The notes: generated by a model not told the origin, from the letters alone. Positions 43,781-52,008 are shown, counted from the stretch's first letter. The stretch: 64,000 bases of DNA from Duganella guangzhouensis (GCF_009674535.1 NZ_WKJK01000025.1:1-64000); one strand, 5' to 3'. Made by a program: numbers and translations.

Positions 43781-44476
43781 CTACCAAATAAAGCCCGAGC
43801 CAAAAGCGGCTAGCACGCCTCCAGCAAAGGCACCTATTGTCACACATACCGGCGCGCAAGGGCCGCACGCCAAACCGGCAAGCGCGCCGGCCGCTATGCT
43901 GCCACCGATTCCTGCAGCGTTGGTAACGAGTTCTCGCTTTACCGCAGCAGACTTGTCGCGAGCGGTAAGAACGTTGTACGTGGATAGCGCCAGCGACAGC
44001 ACAATCACACCACGTCCCGCATAGGATAGTCGTCGCACATTGCGCGTGACGCTCGGATCGGATCTGCCAGCGGAGGCCACAACTTCGGCGAACACACTAT
44101 TTTGCTTTGACAGGCTGAACTTGGTGAAGTCAGCATTTTTCCCGTACAACTTCTGAGCTTTTTCGGCGATCAAGGCGTTAAGGCTGCGGCCTTCGGCTTT
44201 CCTGCGCTGCGCCCAAGCGCGCCCCGCCGGCGTGGTGCGCGAGCGGATGAGTTGCATAATGACGTTACGGGTAGTTTGGGCCTGCTCTGCTGCTTGCGCC
44301 CAAGATAGCTTGCCGTTGGCGACTTCGCTGCGAAGGCGATCTGACATGGCCTTGATCTCGCGCGCGTAAATACGGCGCGCGGTCGAGTCGATTTGCAGAT
44401 GTACGCCCGCACTGGCGGCAGTTGCTTCCAGCGATTTGATCGCATTCTCGAATATTTCCTCTTCTTGCATTTTCAT
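43781..44476 (-). CDS. Putative membrane-inserting protein with glycine-rich C-terminus
   Basis: A 231-residue protein, first gene of a five-gene operon, with AAGGAGG 5 nt before the ATG. Residues 1-145 are soluble, helical and basic. The C-terminus has a hydrophobic helix (about 150-170, GRGVIVLSLALSTYNVLTA) and then a long Gly/Ala hairpin (about 183-231) with small-residue spacing, GGSIAAGALAGL, a short CGPCAPVC turn with three cysteines, and IGAFAGGVLAAFG. There is no signal peptide. Such soluble head plus glycine-zipper tail architectures occur in pore-forming or membrane-depolarising toxins delivered by secretion systems, so I infer a candidate toxin; a phage or structural role is possible. 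Confidence 0.6.
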   Translation of the reverse strand: MKMQEEEIFENAIKSLEATAASAGVHLQIDSTARRIYAREIKAMSDRLRSEVANGKLSWAQAAEQAQTTRNVIMQLIRSRTTPAGRAWAQRRKAEGRSLNALIAEKAQKLYGKNADFTKFSLSKQNSVFAEVVASAGRSDPSVTRNVRRLSYAGRGVIVLSLALSTYNVLTARDKSAAVKRELVTNAAGIGGSIAAGALAGLACGPCAPVCVTIGAFAGGVLAAFGSGFIW

Positions 44477-44577
44477 GTGGCCTCCTTAGGGACCTGCCAA
44501 GCGTACTGCGGAGCAGACTGGAGGTAGTTGAAGTGGCGCAAGTTTGAGGCGGTGATAAACGCGAGAATTTGAAGATA

Positions 44578-44604
44578 ATAAAAAGCCACCCGAGGTGTTT
44601 TTTA
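44578..44604 (-). terminator. Degraded terminator beside the partial tRNA-Lys
   Basis: AAAAAGC-CACC and GGTG-TTTTTT pair around CGA, in the position where the intact copies carry their terminators, but the stem has lost bases. Confidence 0.5.
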
Positions 44605-44610
44605 TGGTCT

Positions 44611-44658
44611 TGGTCGGCCGTGCGGGATTCGAACCTGTGACCAACGGATTAAAAGTCT
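44611..44658 (-). pseudogene. 3' half of tRNA-Lys (possible attachment-site remnant)
   Basis: From the anticodon loop (ACTTTTAATCC) to CCA the minus strand matches tRNA-Lys except for two substitutions (in the T-arm flank and acceptor strand). The match stops abruptly just 5' of the anticodon loop. A fragment running from the anticodon to the 3' end is the usual footprint left by tyrosine-recombinase integration into a tRNA gene. No integrase gene is seen nearby. Confidence 0.85.
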
Positions 44659-44727
44659 TCGAAGCAGCCGACATTGGCTCACTGCGTCGCAAGGAGCCCC
44701 TTGGTCGCCTCAAACATACTTATGTCT

Positions 44728-45621
44728 TCAATCGGTCCTGCGTTGGGCTGCTAATATATCTGGTATCACTGATTTTAAAGGTTTTATATTCACATGTCTT
44801 ATATGTGAAATTTCAGATTTTGCTTTTCTTACAGTGATAGGCTTTGGAGGTAATTCGTAACCTGTCATAATTTTAAGAGCAGCCTCTTTCGTGAAATATC
44901 GAAGAGTTTGTTTCTGAAGAACCACTTTAGTTGGGCTCAACGACCTCGCTAGTAATAATGTGTACGCTTCTTTTTTTTCGGTTACATTCAAACAGTTGAT
45001 TTGATCAACTTTTAAAAAGGCTTTAGCGATATGCTCCCAAATTCTTATTTCTGGTTCTGGGTTTTCGTCGCGAGAGAAAGAGTCATAGCAACTTTCTTCG
45101 CATTCCGGAAACACCTCTCGAAGAATGGCATTGATCGTAGATATTCTTTCTTTTTGAAGTTTGCTTAGTGTGCTAGTTCCAATAGGAAGTTCGCTGAGCT
45201 CGTCAAGAGGGATTGTTAGGATTTCGCCATACTTTTCTTGGTACTGATCACTTGGAGGTAACTCCGGCTCTTCGACTGTGATCAAATCCACTGTAATGAT
45301 CGGGCGCTCATGTTGGCGATCAATATTTATTTCTGAGCAAACGTCGAAAACTACTTGTCGAGCTGCAGTAGCAGAAATTCTAAAAAATTCTCTGGAGTCA
45401 TTTACGCGATAGGCTGCAAGACGGCGATGGACTTGGCGTTCTGCAACGCGACAGTCTGCAACACTACACGCAAACAGCACGTCGAATGGTTCCGGTACCC
45501 CGGTAGCTCCGCTGTATATCTGCTTTGCTCGAGCACTTGCTTTTTTATTTGTCATCCCAATCTTTAAGACATTTTGCTGAAAAGATCGGTTTTTTAAAAT
45601 GTATAGTTGGCTGGCTTCCAT
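44728..45621 (-). CDS. T5orf172 (GIY-YIG-related) domain protein
   Basis: A 297-residue protein. Residues 1-90 match the T5orf172/MUG113 branch of the GIY-YIG nuclease superfamily: QLYILKNRSFQQNVLKIGMT, then the helix ARAKQIYSGATGVPEPFDVLF, AERQVHRRLAAYRV and EFF. The C-terminal 200 residues are unassigned. Codon use and base composition are noticeably more AT-rich than the flanking core genes, which suggests transfer. It lies between two decayed tRNA-Lys copies. Members occur in phages and defence or mobile regions; nuclease activity is not shown. Confidence 0.75.
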   Translation of the reverse strand: MEASQLYILKNRSFQQNVLKIGMTNKKASARAKQIYSGATGVPEPFDVLFACSVADCRVAERQVHRRLAAYRVNDSREFFRISATAARQVVFDVCSEINIDRQHERPIITVDLITVEEPELPPSDQYQEKYGEILTIPLDELSELPIGTSTLSKLQKERISTINAILREVFPECEESCYDSFSRDENPEPEIRIWEHIAKAFLKVDQINCLNVTEKKEAYTLLLARSLSPTKVVLQKQTLRYFTKEAALKIMTGYELPPKPITVRKAKSEISHIRHVNIKPLKSVIPDILAAQRRTD

Positions 45622-45880
45622 ATTGTTTCCGGTGAGATTTGGGAGGAAATATACTCTCTAATATGTATTTTCTTGAAGATGAGCAATGTTAATCGTGAAT
45701 CAAAACACTTTTGGCTAGGCCTCAAGGCAATATAGATAACTGTGTTTATGTACAGTGTAATCCAGGGTTGATTTACTGGCTAGCAAAGGTTGATTTTTGT
45801 GCCACTAGTAAGGAGGGGGACTCTCGTTTGGTTGCTGCAGTGAGGTGGCGCGGAGAGCTAGAAATGGATCAGAAACAAAA
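45622..45880. other. Gene-free AT-rich spacer
   Basis: No convincing coding frame, tRNA or repeat was found here. It contains the upstream region of the T5orf172 gene and leads into the terminator of the next decayed tRNA-Lys. Confidence 0.5.
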
Positions 45881-45910
45881 AAAGCCCACGAACCGAAATT
45901 CGTGGGCTTT
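45881..45910 (-). terminator. Terminator beside the decayed tRNA-Lys at 45924
   Basis: AAAGCCCACGAA and TTCGTGGGCTTT are exact reverse complements around CCGAAA, with an A-run that reads as a T-run on the minus strand. Confidence 0.9.
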
Positions 45911-45923
45911 TCTGAGATATCTT

Positions 45924-45990
45924 GGGAGGCCGTGCGGGGCCGAACATGCAGCCAACGGACTAGAAGACCGCTGGTCTATGATGCGCTAGT
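45924..45990 (-). pseudogene. Heavily decayed tRNA-Lys
   Basis: The plus strand still aligns over nearly the full tRNA-Lys length but with about one in four bases changed: the T-loop (GGGGCCGAAC), anticodon loop (CTAGAAGA) and D-arm are all damaged, so it cannot be functional. Its terminator at 45881 is still intact. Confidence 0.75.
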
Positions 45991-46059
45991 ATTTTTTGAC
46001 TGCAACCCGTCAGCTCGGTCATACAGATGAGCCAATTTGCCGCCGCGTGTTCTGGGCGG

Positions 46060-46317
46060 CTAGCGCGCCTTTTTCTTTTGTGTCTGGCGTTGTTGTTGCT
46101 TGCGCTGAGTTTCGTTTTTGTTTTGCTTGGCCTCGTAGAGTGCGACGGCGTCCAGTTTGGCTTGGGCGAAGGTGCGCAGTTCTTCTTTGTCGTCGTGGAC
46201 GACAAAGTAATCGTTGGCCTGGGCGTCGACCACCAGCTTGATCGCGGCCTGGTCGTCGAGGTTGTACAGTTCGGTGAGGAGCGTGGTTACTTCGTCAAGG
46301 AATTCTTCGTAAGTCAT
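46060..46317 (-). CDS. Conserved small hypothetical protein
   Basis: An 85-residue, charged protein (MTYEEFLDEVTTLLTELYNL at the start) with a helical N-terminal domain, a short beta segment (NDYFVVHDD) and a Lys/Gln-rich C-terminal tail. It lies between a decayed and an intact tRNA-Lys on the same strand. No family recognised; no membrane segment. Confidence 0.55.
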   Translation of the reverse strand: MTYEEFLDEVTTLLTELYNLDDQAAIKLVVDAQANDYFVVHDDKEELRTFAQAKLDAVALYEAKQNKNETQRKQQQRQTQKKKAR

Positions 46318-46343
46318 GGCGCACTTTCTATTCGGGAAAACAA

Positions 46344-46369
46344 AAAAGCCAACCCACAGGTTGGCTTTT
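46344..46369 (-). terminator. Terminator of tRNA-Lys at 46381
   Basis: AAAAGCCAACC and GGTTGGCTTTT pair around CACA, just 3' of the tRNA on the minus strand. Confidence 0.92.
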
Positions 46370-46380
46370 CTGATGAATCT

Positions 46381-46456
46381 TGGTAGGCCGTGCGGGATTC
46401 GAACCTGCGACCAACGGATTAAAAGTCCGCTGCTCTACCAGCTGAGCTAACGACCC
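46381..46456 (-). tRNA. tRNA-Lys (UUU), distal copy
   Basis: Complete 76-nt cloverleaf on the minus strand with encoded CCA, anticodon loop CTTTTAA and T-loop GGTTCGAATCC. It lies 30 nt after the next copy and shares its transcript. Confidence 0.97.
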
Positions 46457-46486
46457 TTAGGTATAAAACCTAGGCAACTTTCGGAA

Positions 46487-46562
46487 TGGTAGGCCGTGCG
46501 GGATTCGAACCTGCGACCAACGGATTAAAAGTCCGCTGCTCTACCAGCTGAGCTAACGACCC
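46487..46562 (-). tRNA. tRNA-Lys (UUU), proximal copy
   Basis: Identical in sequence to the copy at 46381, complete with CCA. It is 57 nt downstream of cpoB's stop, so the tRNAs may be partly read from the tol-pal transcript or from their own promoter. Confidence 0.97.
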
Positions 46563-46619
46563 CCGAAAGAAGCGAGATTATAGGGGGAAGCTGCTCAGCT
46601 GTCAAATACCCTGCGGTAA

Positions 46620-47375
46620 TTATTTGCCGTTCAGGCGATCCTTGGCGGTGGCTGCGGCCGGCGAGTCCGGATACTGCTTGATCAGGTCTTGCAGCGTTTT
46701 CTTGGCGGCCTTGTCTTTCAGCTCGGTCTGGCAGCTGGCGATGTTCAGCATGGCGTCCGGCGCTTTCGGGCTGTCGGCGTAGTTCTTCAGCACCACCAGC
46801 TGGGCGGCGATCGCGGCCTTGCAGTCGCGCTGCGCGTAGTAGGAATTGCCCAGCCAGTACTGCGCGTTGGCGGCGTAGCTGGAGCCCGGATAGCGCTGGA
46901 CGAATTCCTGCAGCGCGGTGCTGGCGGCTTTGTAGTCGCCGGTCTTGAACTGTTGCATCGCCGCGTCGTAGCCGCGCTGCTCGCCCGGATCGACCTGGGT
47001 CGACTTGCCGTCGATGGTGACTTCGCGCGGTTCCAGCTTGCGCAGACGGGCGTCGAGGTCGACGTAGAAGTCTTTCTGGCGCTTCTGGGCCTGCGCCAGG
47101 TCGTTGGCCAGCACTTCGATCTGGCCGCGCAGCTGGTTCAGTTGCTGCAGCGTGGCGTCGTTCTGGTTCAGCAGGTCCAGCGTGCTGGACTTGTCGGATT
47201 TGGTGTCGATGCGGGCTTGCAGGTCGGTGCGCATGGCTTCGACTTTGGCGCGCAGGTCGAGCAGGGCTTTGCGGGCTTCGTCGTCGTCGAACAGGCCGGC
47301 ATGGGCTTGCAGCGGCAGCCAGATCGTCGCGGCCAGCAGGGCGGCGCTCAGGCCGGATTTGGAGAATTTCTTCAT
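46620..47375 (-). CDS. cpoB: Cell division coordinator CpoB (YbgF)
   Basis: A 251-residue periplasmic protein that links Tol-Pal constriction with peptidoglycan synthesis at the division site. The ATG at 47375 gives a signal peptide ending QAHA; a GTG 15 nt earlier is an alternative. An N-terminal coiled coil (about 30-110, with LLDLRAKVEAMRTDLQARI) drives trimerisation, followed by TPR units (about 130-250, with AAMQQFKTGDYKAASTALQEF and QYWLGNSYYAQRDCKAAIAA). It is the last gene of the tol-pal operon. Confidence 0.93.
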   Translation of the reverse strand: MKKFSKSGLSAALLAATIWLPLQAHAGLFDDDEARKALLDLRAKVEAMRTDLQARIDTKSDKSSTLDLLNQNDATLQQLNQLRGQIEVLANDLAQAQKRQKDFYVDLDARLRKLEPREVTIDGKSTQVDPGEQRGYDAAMQQFKTGDYKAASTALQEFVQRYPGSSYAANAQYWLGNSYYAQRDCKAAIAAQLVVLKNYADSPKAPDAMLNIASCQTELKDKAAKKTLQDLIKQYPDSPAAATAKDRLNGK

Positions 47376-47485
47376 GTCGGACACTTTCACACAAATCTAA
47401 AAGGAAAACGGGGCAGGGCGCGGATTCGAATCCGCGCGCCGCCCCGTATTATGCCTGTGACCCGGCAAAAAGGTAGTGCTTTTGA

Positions 47486-48022
47486 TTACTTGTAGACGAT
47501 GTCAGCACGACGGTTTTGTGCCCATGCTTCTTCGTTCGAGCCGGTGGCTTTTGGTTTTTCCTTGCCCAGCGAAACGGCTTCGATCTGCGAATCCGACACG
47601 CCCAGCGTGGTCATGGCTTTGCGCACGGCTTCGGCGCGTTTCTGGCCCAGTGCCAGGTTGTACTCGGCGCCACCGCGTTCGTCGGTGTTACCTTGGATCA
47701 GGATCGAACGGTTTTTGGTCTTGACCAGGTAGGCCGAGTGGTTTTCCACCACTGGCTTGCCGTCGGCGCGCACGGCGTAGCTGTCGAAGTCGAAGTAGAT
47801 GCTGCGGTTGGCCAGCACGCCTTTTGGATCGTCCAGCGGATCCAGCGATTTGGTTTCAACCGGGGCCACGGTGCGGGTGTCGGCTTGTGGTTGTACGGCT
47901 TTTTCAACCGGACGCTCCACCACTGGTGCTGGCTCCGATACTTTGACCGGGGTCGAGCAGGCGGACAGGATGGCGGCGGTGGTGACGGCAAAGGCTAAGC
48001 TGCTGAGTTTACGCATATTCAT
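47486..48022 (-). CDS. pal: Peptidoglycan-associated lipoprotein Pal
   Basis: A 178-residue outer-membrane lipoprotein that binds peptidoglycan and TolB. Lipobox LSAC at about 19-22, a Pro/Ala linker, then an OmpA-like domain (about 70-178) with IYFDFDSYAV, the peptidoglycan-binding NTDERGGAEYNLALGQKRAE motif and the C-terminal NRRADIVYK. The start may be at 48022 or two codons later at 48016 (MRKLSS). It follows tolB by 21 nt. Confidence 0.96.
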   Translation of the reverse strand: MNMRKLSSLAFAVTTAAILSACSTPVKVSEPAPVVERPVEKAVQPQADTRTVAPVETKSLDPLDDPKGVLANRSIYFDFDSYAVRADGKPVVENHSAYLVKTKNRSILIQGNTDERGGAEYNLALGQKRAEAVRKAMTTLGVSDSQIEAVSLGKEKPKATGSNEEAWAQNRRADIVYK

Positions 48023-48043
48023 TCTCCTAGTAGTGAATCGTAT

Positions 48044-49312
48044 TTACTGCATGAACGGACCCCAGGTGGGCTCCTTGATATTGCCCGCCTGAGCGGTCAG
48101 ACGTTGCTTGACACGTCCGTCCACCGACACCACGGCCAGCGATTTGCGGCCGCCCACACGGGTGGCATACATGATGTATTTGCCGTTGGGGGCAAAACTT
48201 GGCGATTCGTCGTCGGTGGCGTCGGACAGGCGCAGTTCCTGGCTGGTGGTCAGGTCCAGCACGAACAGCTGGTAGTTGCCGTCACGGCGCGAGATGTAGG
48301 CCAGCGTCTTGCCGTCCGGCGAGATGCGCGGGCTGGTGTTGAAGCTGCCGGCGAAGGTGACGCGTTTGGCTTCGCCGCCATCCGGATTCATGCGGTAGAT
48401 TTGCGGGCCGCCGCTGCGGTCGCTGGTGAAGTAGACGCTTTGGCCATCGGCCGACCATTGCGGTTCGGTGTCGATGCCGGCGCTGTTGGAGATGCGGCGC
48501 AGTCCGCTGCCGTCGACGTTGACGGTGTAGATCTGGGTGTGGCCGTCTTTCGACAGTGATACCGCCAGCTTGTTGCCGCTCGGTGCCCAGGCCGGCGCCG
48601 AGTTGTTGCCTTTTTCGTTGGCCACCACGGTGCGGGCGCGGGTGATCAGGTTTTGCACGTAGACCACCGGTTTTTTCTGTTCAAACGACACATAGGCCAC
48701 CTTGGTGCCGTCCGGCGCCCACGATGGCGAGATGATTGGTTCGTTCGAGCGCAGCGCCAGTTGTTCGTTTTCGCCGTCGGCGTCGGCCACCATCAGCTGG
48801 TAGCTTTTGTTGCCTTCCTGCTTGACGTAGGAGATGCGGGTCGAGAACGCGCCGCGGATGCCGGTCAGCTTGAAGTAGACGTCGTCGGCGATCAGGTGGG
48901 CCGACAGGCGGGTGAACTGGGCGGTGACGGCCTTGTCCAGGTTGGAGACCTTGGCTTGCTTGAAGGTGTCCAGCAGCTTGTAGCGCACGTCGTAGCGGCC
49001 ATCGGCCAGCGCGTCAACGGTGCCGACCACCAGCGCGTCGGCGCCCTTGGCTTTCCAGCCGCTGTAGTCGATGTTGTTGACGTCGTCGATGACGCCGGCG
49101 TCGATGATTTTGAAGGCGCCGCTGCGCTCCAGATCGGCCTTGATGATTTCGGAAATCTTCTGTGGCGACACGCCTTCATTGGCGAAGCCGGCAATGGCGA
49201 CCGGGATCTGGTTGCTGCCAACGCCGGAAATCTCGATCCGCATCTGGGCGTGCGCGCTACCCATGGTGGCGGCGATCACCAGACCGGTGTACAGCATATT
49301 CAGTTTTTTCAT
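48044..49312 (-). CDS. tolB: Tol-Pal system beta-propeller protein TolB
   Basis: A 422-residue periplasmic protein connecting TolA and Pal. It has a signal peptide (ending AHA), an N-terminal D1 domain (about 25-160) and a six-bladed propeller (about 165-420) with repeated WAPDGTKVAYVSF, WAPSGNKLAVSLS, WSADGQSVYFTSD and ISPDGKTLAYISR blade motifs. It lies 1 nt after tolA in the operon. Confidence 0.97.
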   Translation of the reverse strand: MKKLNMLYTGLVIAATMGSAHAQMRIEISGVGSNQIPVAIAGFANEGVSPQKISEIIKADLERSGAFKIIDAGVIDDVNNIDYSGWKAKGADALVVGTVDALADGRYDVRYKLLDTFKQAKVSNLDKAVTAQFTRLSAHLIADDVYFKLTGIRGAFSTRISYVKQEGNKSYQLMVADADGENEQLALRSNEPIISPSWAPDGTKVAYVSFEQKKPVVYVQNLITRARTVVANEKGNNSAPAWAPSGNKLAVSLSKDGHTQIYTVNVDGSGLRRISNSAGIDTEPQWSADGQSVYFTSDRSGGPQIYRMNPDGGEAKRVTFAGSFNTSPRISPDGKTLAYISRRDGNYQLFVLDLTTSQELRLSDATDDESPSFAPNGKYIMYATRVGGRKSLAVVSVDGRVKQRLTAQAGNIKEPTWGPFMQ

Positions 49313-49313
49313 A

Positions 49314-50243
49314 TCAGTGCATTTCCTTCAGCTTGAAGTCGAGGGTAAGTTCGCGCTCTACCGTACCATCTTTTTTCTTGGGGAGTGGTGACGATTTGGC
49401 AATCGCGTTTTCAATCGCATTATCGTAGGCAGTCGAGCCGCTGCCCTTCACCTTGCGCACGCCGATGATTTCACCGGTCGGCAGCTGGGTGATCACGTAG
49501 CTGGCGGTCAGGCTGTCATCTTCGGAGCTGTACACCAGGTTGCTCTTGATCTTGGCCTTGATCGCTGCCGCGTAGCCGCCGTCCACCCGGCCGCCGGTCG
49601 ACTGCGCGGCGGTGCCGGTGCTGCCCTTGGCGGCGCTGCCGGTGATGCGGCTCATTTCGGCGGCGAAGGCTTTTTCGCGCGCGACCTTCTCGGCTTTCTC
49701 TTTCGCTAGTTTCTCAGCTGCGGCTTTCTTTTGCGCCTTCTGTTCGGCCAGGTCTTTTTCGCGTTGTTCCTGCGCGGCGTCGTCCTTGGCCTTCTGCTCA
49801 GCCTTTTTCTTGGCTTCCAGCTTGGCCAGGCGGTCGTCTTCCTCTTTCTGCAGACGAGCTTGCTCCAGCTTTTCCTGTTTCAGCTTCTCGGCTTCTTCCT
49901 GCTTTTTCTTCTTGATGCGCTGCAGGGCGATTTCAGGATCTTCCTTCGGCACCGGCGGCGCTTCCACCGGCGGTGGTGGTGGCGCTTTCTCTACCGGCTG
50001 CGGTTGCGGCTCCGGCTCGGGTTCCGGCTGTGGCGGTGGCGTCGGCGCGGCTTCCTGCACCTTCATGTCCCAGATTTCGGCCTGGACTTCGACCGGGTCA
50101 TTGTTTTGCCAGCTGACGCCGATCCACAGGAACAGCAACAACACGGCGTGCATCGCCACCGCCAGCGTGATCGAACGCCAGCTGTCATGTTGTCGCGGAA
50201 CCTTGTAGGGGCCGCCTGCGGTTGCGGGTTTCATCGTTTGCAT
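49314..50243 (-). CDS. tolA: Cell-envelope integrity protein TolA
   Basis: A 309-residue bridge between inner-membrane TolQR and periplasmic TolB/Pal. TM helix at about 25-45 (ITLAVAMHAVLLLFLWIGV), a Pro/Glu-rich segment (about 70-100), a long Lys/Glu/Ala coiled coil (about 105-205) with recurrent KAEQKAKDDAAQ-type repeats, and a C-terminal TonB-like domain (about 225-309, with GGYAAAIKAKIKSNLVY). It directly abuts tolR. Confidence 0.95.
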   Translation of the reverse strand: MQTMKPATAGGPYKVPRQHDSWRSITLAVAMHAVLLLFLWIGVSWQNNDPVEVQAEIWDMKVQEAAPTPPPQPEPEPEPQPQPVEKAPPPPPVEAPPVPKEDPEIALQRIKKKKQEEAEKLKQEKLEQARLQKEEDDRLAKLEAKKKAEQKAKDDAAQEQREKDLAEQKAQKKAAAEKLAKEKAEKVAREKAFAAEMSRITGSAAKGSTGTAAQSTGGRVDGGYAAAIKAKIKSNLVYSSEDDSLTASYVITQLPTGEIIGVRKVKGSGSTAYDNAIENAIAKSSPLPKKKDGTVERELTLDFKLKEMH

Positions 50244-50681
50244 TTACTTGGTGGACAGGCCCACGCGGGTGATGCCCAGTTTCTTGGCTTCCGAGATCAG
50301 CTGGATCACGTCGTCGTACTTGCTATCCTTGTCGCCGGCGATCAGCACCGGATAGTCGGGATGGTCGTTGTGGATGGTGCGCAGCTTGCGCACCAGCGCG
50401 TCGCGGTTGGGCGCGGTTTCCGGCGCGTCTTCATCCTTGCCTTTGACGCCGATCGACAGCGCGCCGTTCGGCTTCAGCACGATCTGCACATAGTCGCTTG
50501 GCGGCTTGGTGGATTTTTCCGCGCGCGGCAGGTCGACCACGCTTGGATCGTTGGCCGACGGCATCACCATGAAAATAATCAGCAGCACCAGCATCACGTC
50601 GATGTATGGCACCACATTGATTTCGGACTTCAGCTTGCGGGTGCGGCCACCACGCATGCCGCTGGAAAAAGAGGAGCCCAT
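50244..50681 (-). CDS. tolR: Tol-Pal proton channel protein TolR
   Basis: A 145-residue ExbD/TolR protein. The single TM (about 22-42) holds the proton-carrying Asp in PYIDVMLVLLIIFMV, preceded by SEINVVP. A periplasmic domain (about 60-145) with VLIAGDKDSKYDDVIQLISEA follows. It starts 5 nt after tolQ's stop. Confidence 0.96.
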   Translation of the reverse strand: MGSSFSSGMRGGRTRKLKSEINVVPYIDVMLVLLIIFMVMPSANDPSVVDLPRAEKSTKPPSDYVQIVLKPNGALSIGVKGKDEDAPETAPNRDALVRKLRTIHNDHPDYPVLIAGDKDSKYDDVIQLISEAKKLGITRVGLSTK

Positions 50682-50686
50682 AATGT

Positions 50687-51379
50687 TTAACGCGATTGAC
50701 GTTGCAGAATGTTGGAGAACTCTTCGACAAAGCTCTCAAAACGGATCGCCAGGCGGTCCACGTCGTACGAGAAGCGGTTGTAGGCGACAAACGCCGGAAT
50801 CGCCGCGAACAGGCCGATGGCGGTGGCGATCAGTGCTTCGGCAATGCCGGGCGCGACGGCGGCCAGCGTGGCTTGCTGCACATTGGCCAGGCCGCGGAAG
50901 GCGTTCATGATGCCCCAGACCGTACCCAGCAGACCGATGTACGGCGACACCGAACCGACCGAGGCCAGGAAGGCCAGGTGCGATTCCAGCGCATCCATTT
51001 CACGCTGGAAGGCGGCGCGCATGGCGCGGCGGGCGCTGTCCAGCACGGCGCCGAGGTCGAGCTGTTCGCGGCTGGCGGCGTAGGCCGCTTTCGATTTGAT
51101 GAACTCACCCATGCCGGCTTCGAAGATGCGGGCCAGCGGGCCGCTGCTGGCGCGGTCCTTGCCGGCGTTCTGGTACAGCGCGTGCAGGTTGCCGCCGGCC
51201 CAGAAGGTCTTCTCGAACTCGATCGTCAGGCGGCGTGCCGATTTGATCGCAAACAGCTTGCCGAAGATATAGGTCCAGCTGGTCAGCGAAATGACGAACA
51301 GCAGCGCCATGATCAACTGCACGATCAGGTGCGCATTGGTGATGAGGGACAGGAAGGAAAGGTCTTGGGTGACGTTCAT
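50687..51379 (-). CDS. tolQ: Tol-Pal proton channel protein TolQ
   Basis: A 230-residue ExbB/TolQ/MotA-type protein. TM1 at about 15-38, TM2 and TM3 within the conserved block LASVGSVSPYIGLLGTVWGIMNAF and AEALIATAIGLFAAIPAFVAYN. It forms the proton channel with TolR. It begins 6 nt after ybgC. Confidence 0.97.
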   Translation of the reverse strand: MNVTQDLSFLSLITNAHLIVQLIMALLFVISLTSWTYIFGKLFAIKSARRLTIEFEKTFWAGGNLHALYQNAGKDRASSGPLARIFEAGMGEFIKSKAAYAASREQLDLGAVLDSARRAMRAAFQREMDALESHLAFLASVGSVSPYIGLLGTVWGIMNAFRGLANVQQATLAAVAPGIAEALIATAIGLFAAIPAFVAYNRFSYDVDRLAIRFESFVEEFSNILQRQSR

Positions 51380-51385
51380 TGTTTA

Positions 51386-51808
51386 TCAGTCGGTTTGGGT
51401 GGTGATACTGGTGGTGCGCATTTTGTCGGCCACGATGGCCGGAACGGCGCGCGGCCGCAGGGTGGAGTCGACGCAGCCCACTTTGACACGCGCCGTGTTC
51501 AGCAACTGTTCGCCGCGCCACGCTTCCTGCTGGAAAACGATGGATGCGCGGCCCAGCTTTTCGATCTTAACCGTTAATTTTAGTTCATCATCCAGCTTCG
51601 CGGGCGCATGATAGTCGGCGGCCACGCTTTTGACGACGAACAGGGTGTCATGTTGTTCCAGCAGGGTTTGCTGGTTGACGCCGAGCGCGCGCAGCCACTC
51701 GGTGCGGGCGCGCTCAAAGAATTTGAGATAGTTTGCGTAATAGACGATACCGCCGGCGTCGGTGTCTTCGTAATAGACCCGTACGTTCCAGATGAAATCT
51801 GCTGGCAT
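51386..51808 (-). CDS. ybgC: Tol-Pal-associated acyl-CoA thioesterase YbgC
   Basis: A 140-residue hotdog-fold thioesterase, first gene of the tol-pal operon. The ATG at 51808 gives the family start (MPADFIWNVRVYYEDTDAGG), with catalytic Asp at residue 17 and the downstream VYYANYLKFFERARTEWL motif. It hydrolyses short acyl-CoA or acts with acyl-carrier protein at the membrane in homologues. Confidence 0.94.
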   Translation of the reverse strand: MPADFIWNVRVYYEDTDAGGIVYYANYLKFFERARTEWLRALGVNQQTLLEQHDTLFVVKSVAADYHAPAKLDDELKLTVKIEKLGRASIVFQQEAWRGEQLLNTARVKVGCVDSTLRPRAVPAIVADKMRTTSITTQTD

Positions 51809-51983
51809 GTTGTTTTGACTGCTAATGTGATTGAGCAACATTCTACGCGATATTGTTGTTTTGGTTGAATATTATCAACTGTGGCGCGCAACGGGCCCGA
51901 ACGACAGTAAAGCGGTTTCCTTGCTGGCCGCCAAGCATTGTAACAATGCTTTACGAAATTGTTTCCGGGCTGTGAAGAAACTA

Positions 51984-52008
51984 AGCCTCGCTTAATTCAA
52001 GCGAGGCT
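51984..52008 (-). terminator. Terminator after ydfG
   Basis: AGCCTCGCTT and AAGCGAGGCT pair around AATTC, 9 nt past the ydfG stop. On the minus strand it is followed by TAGTTTCTT. Confidence 0.75.
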
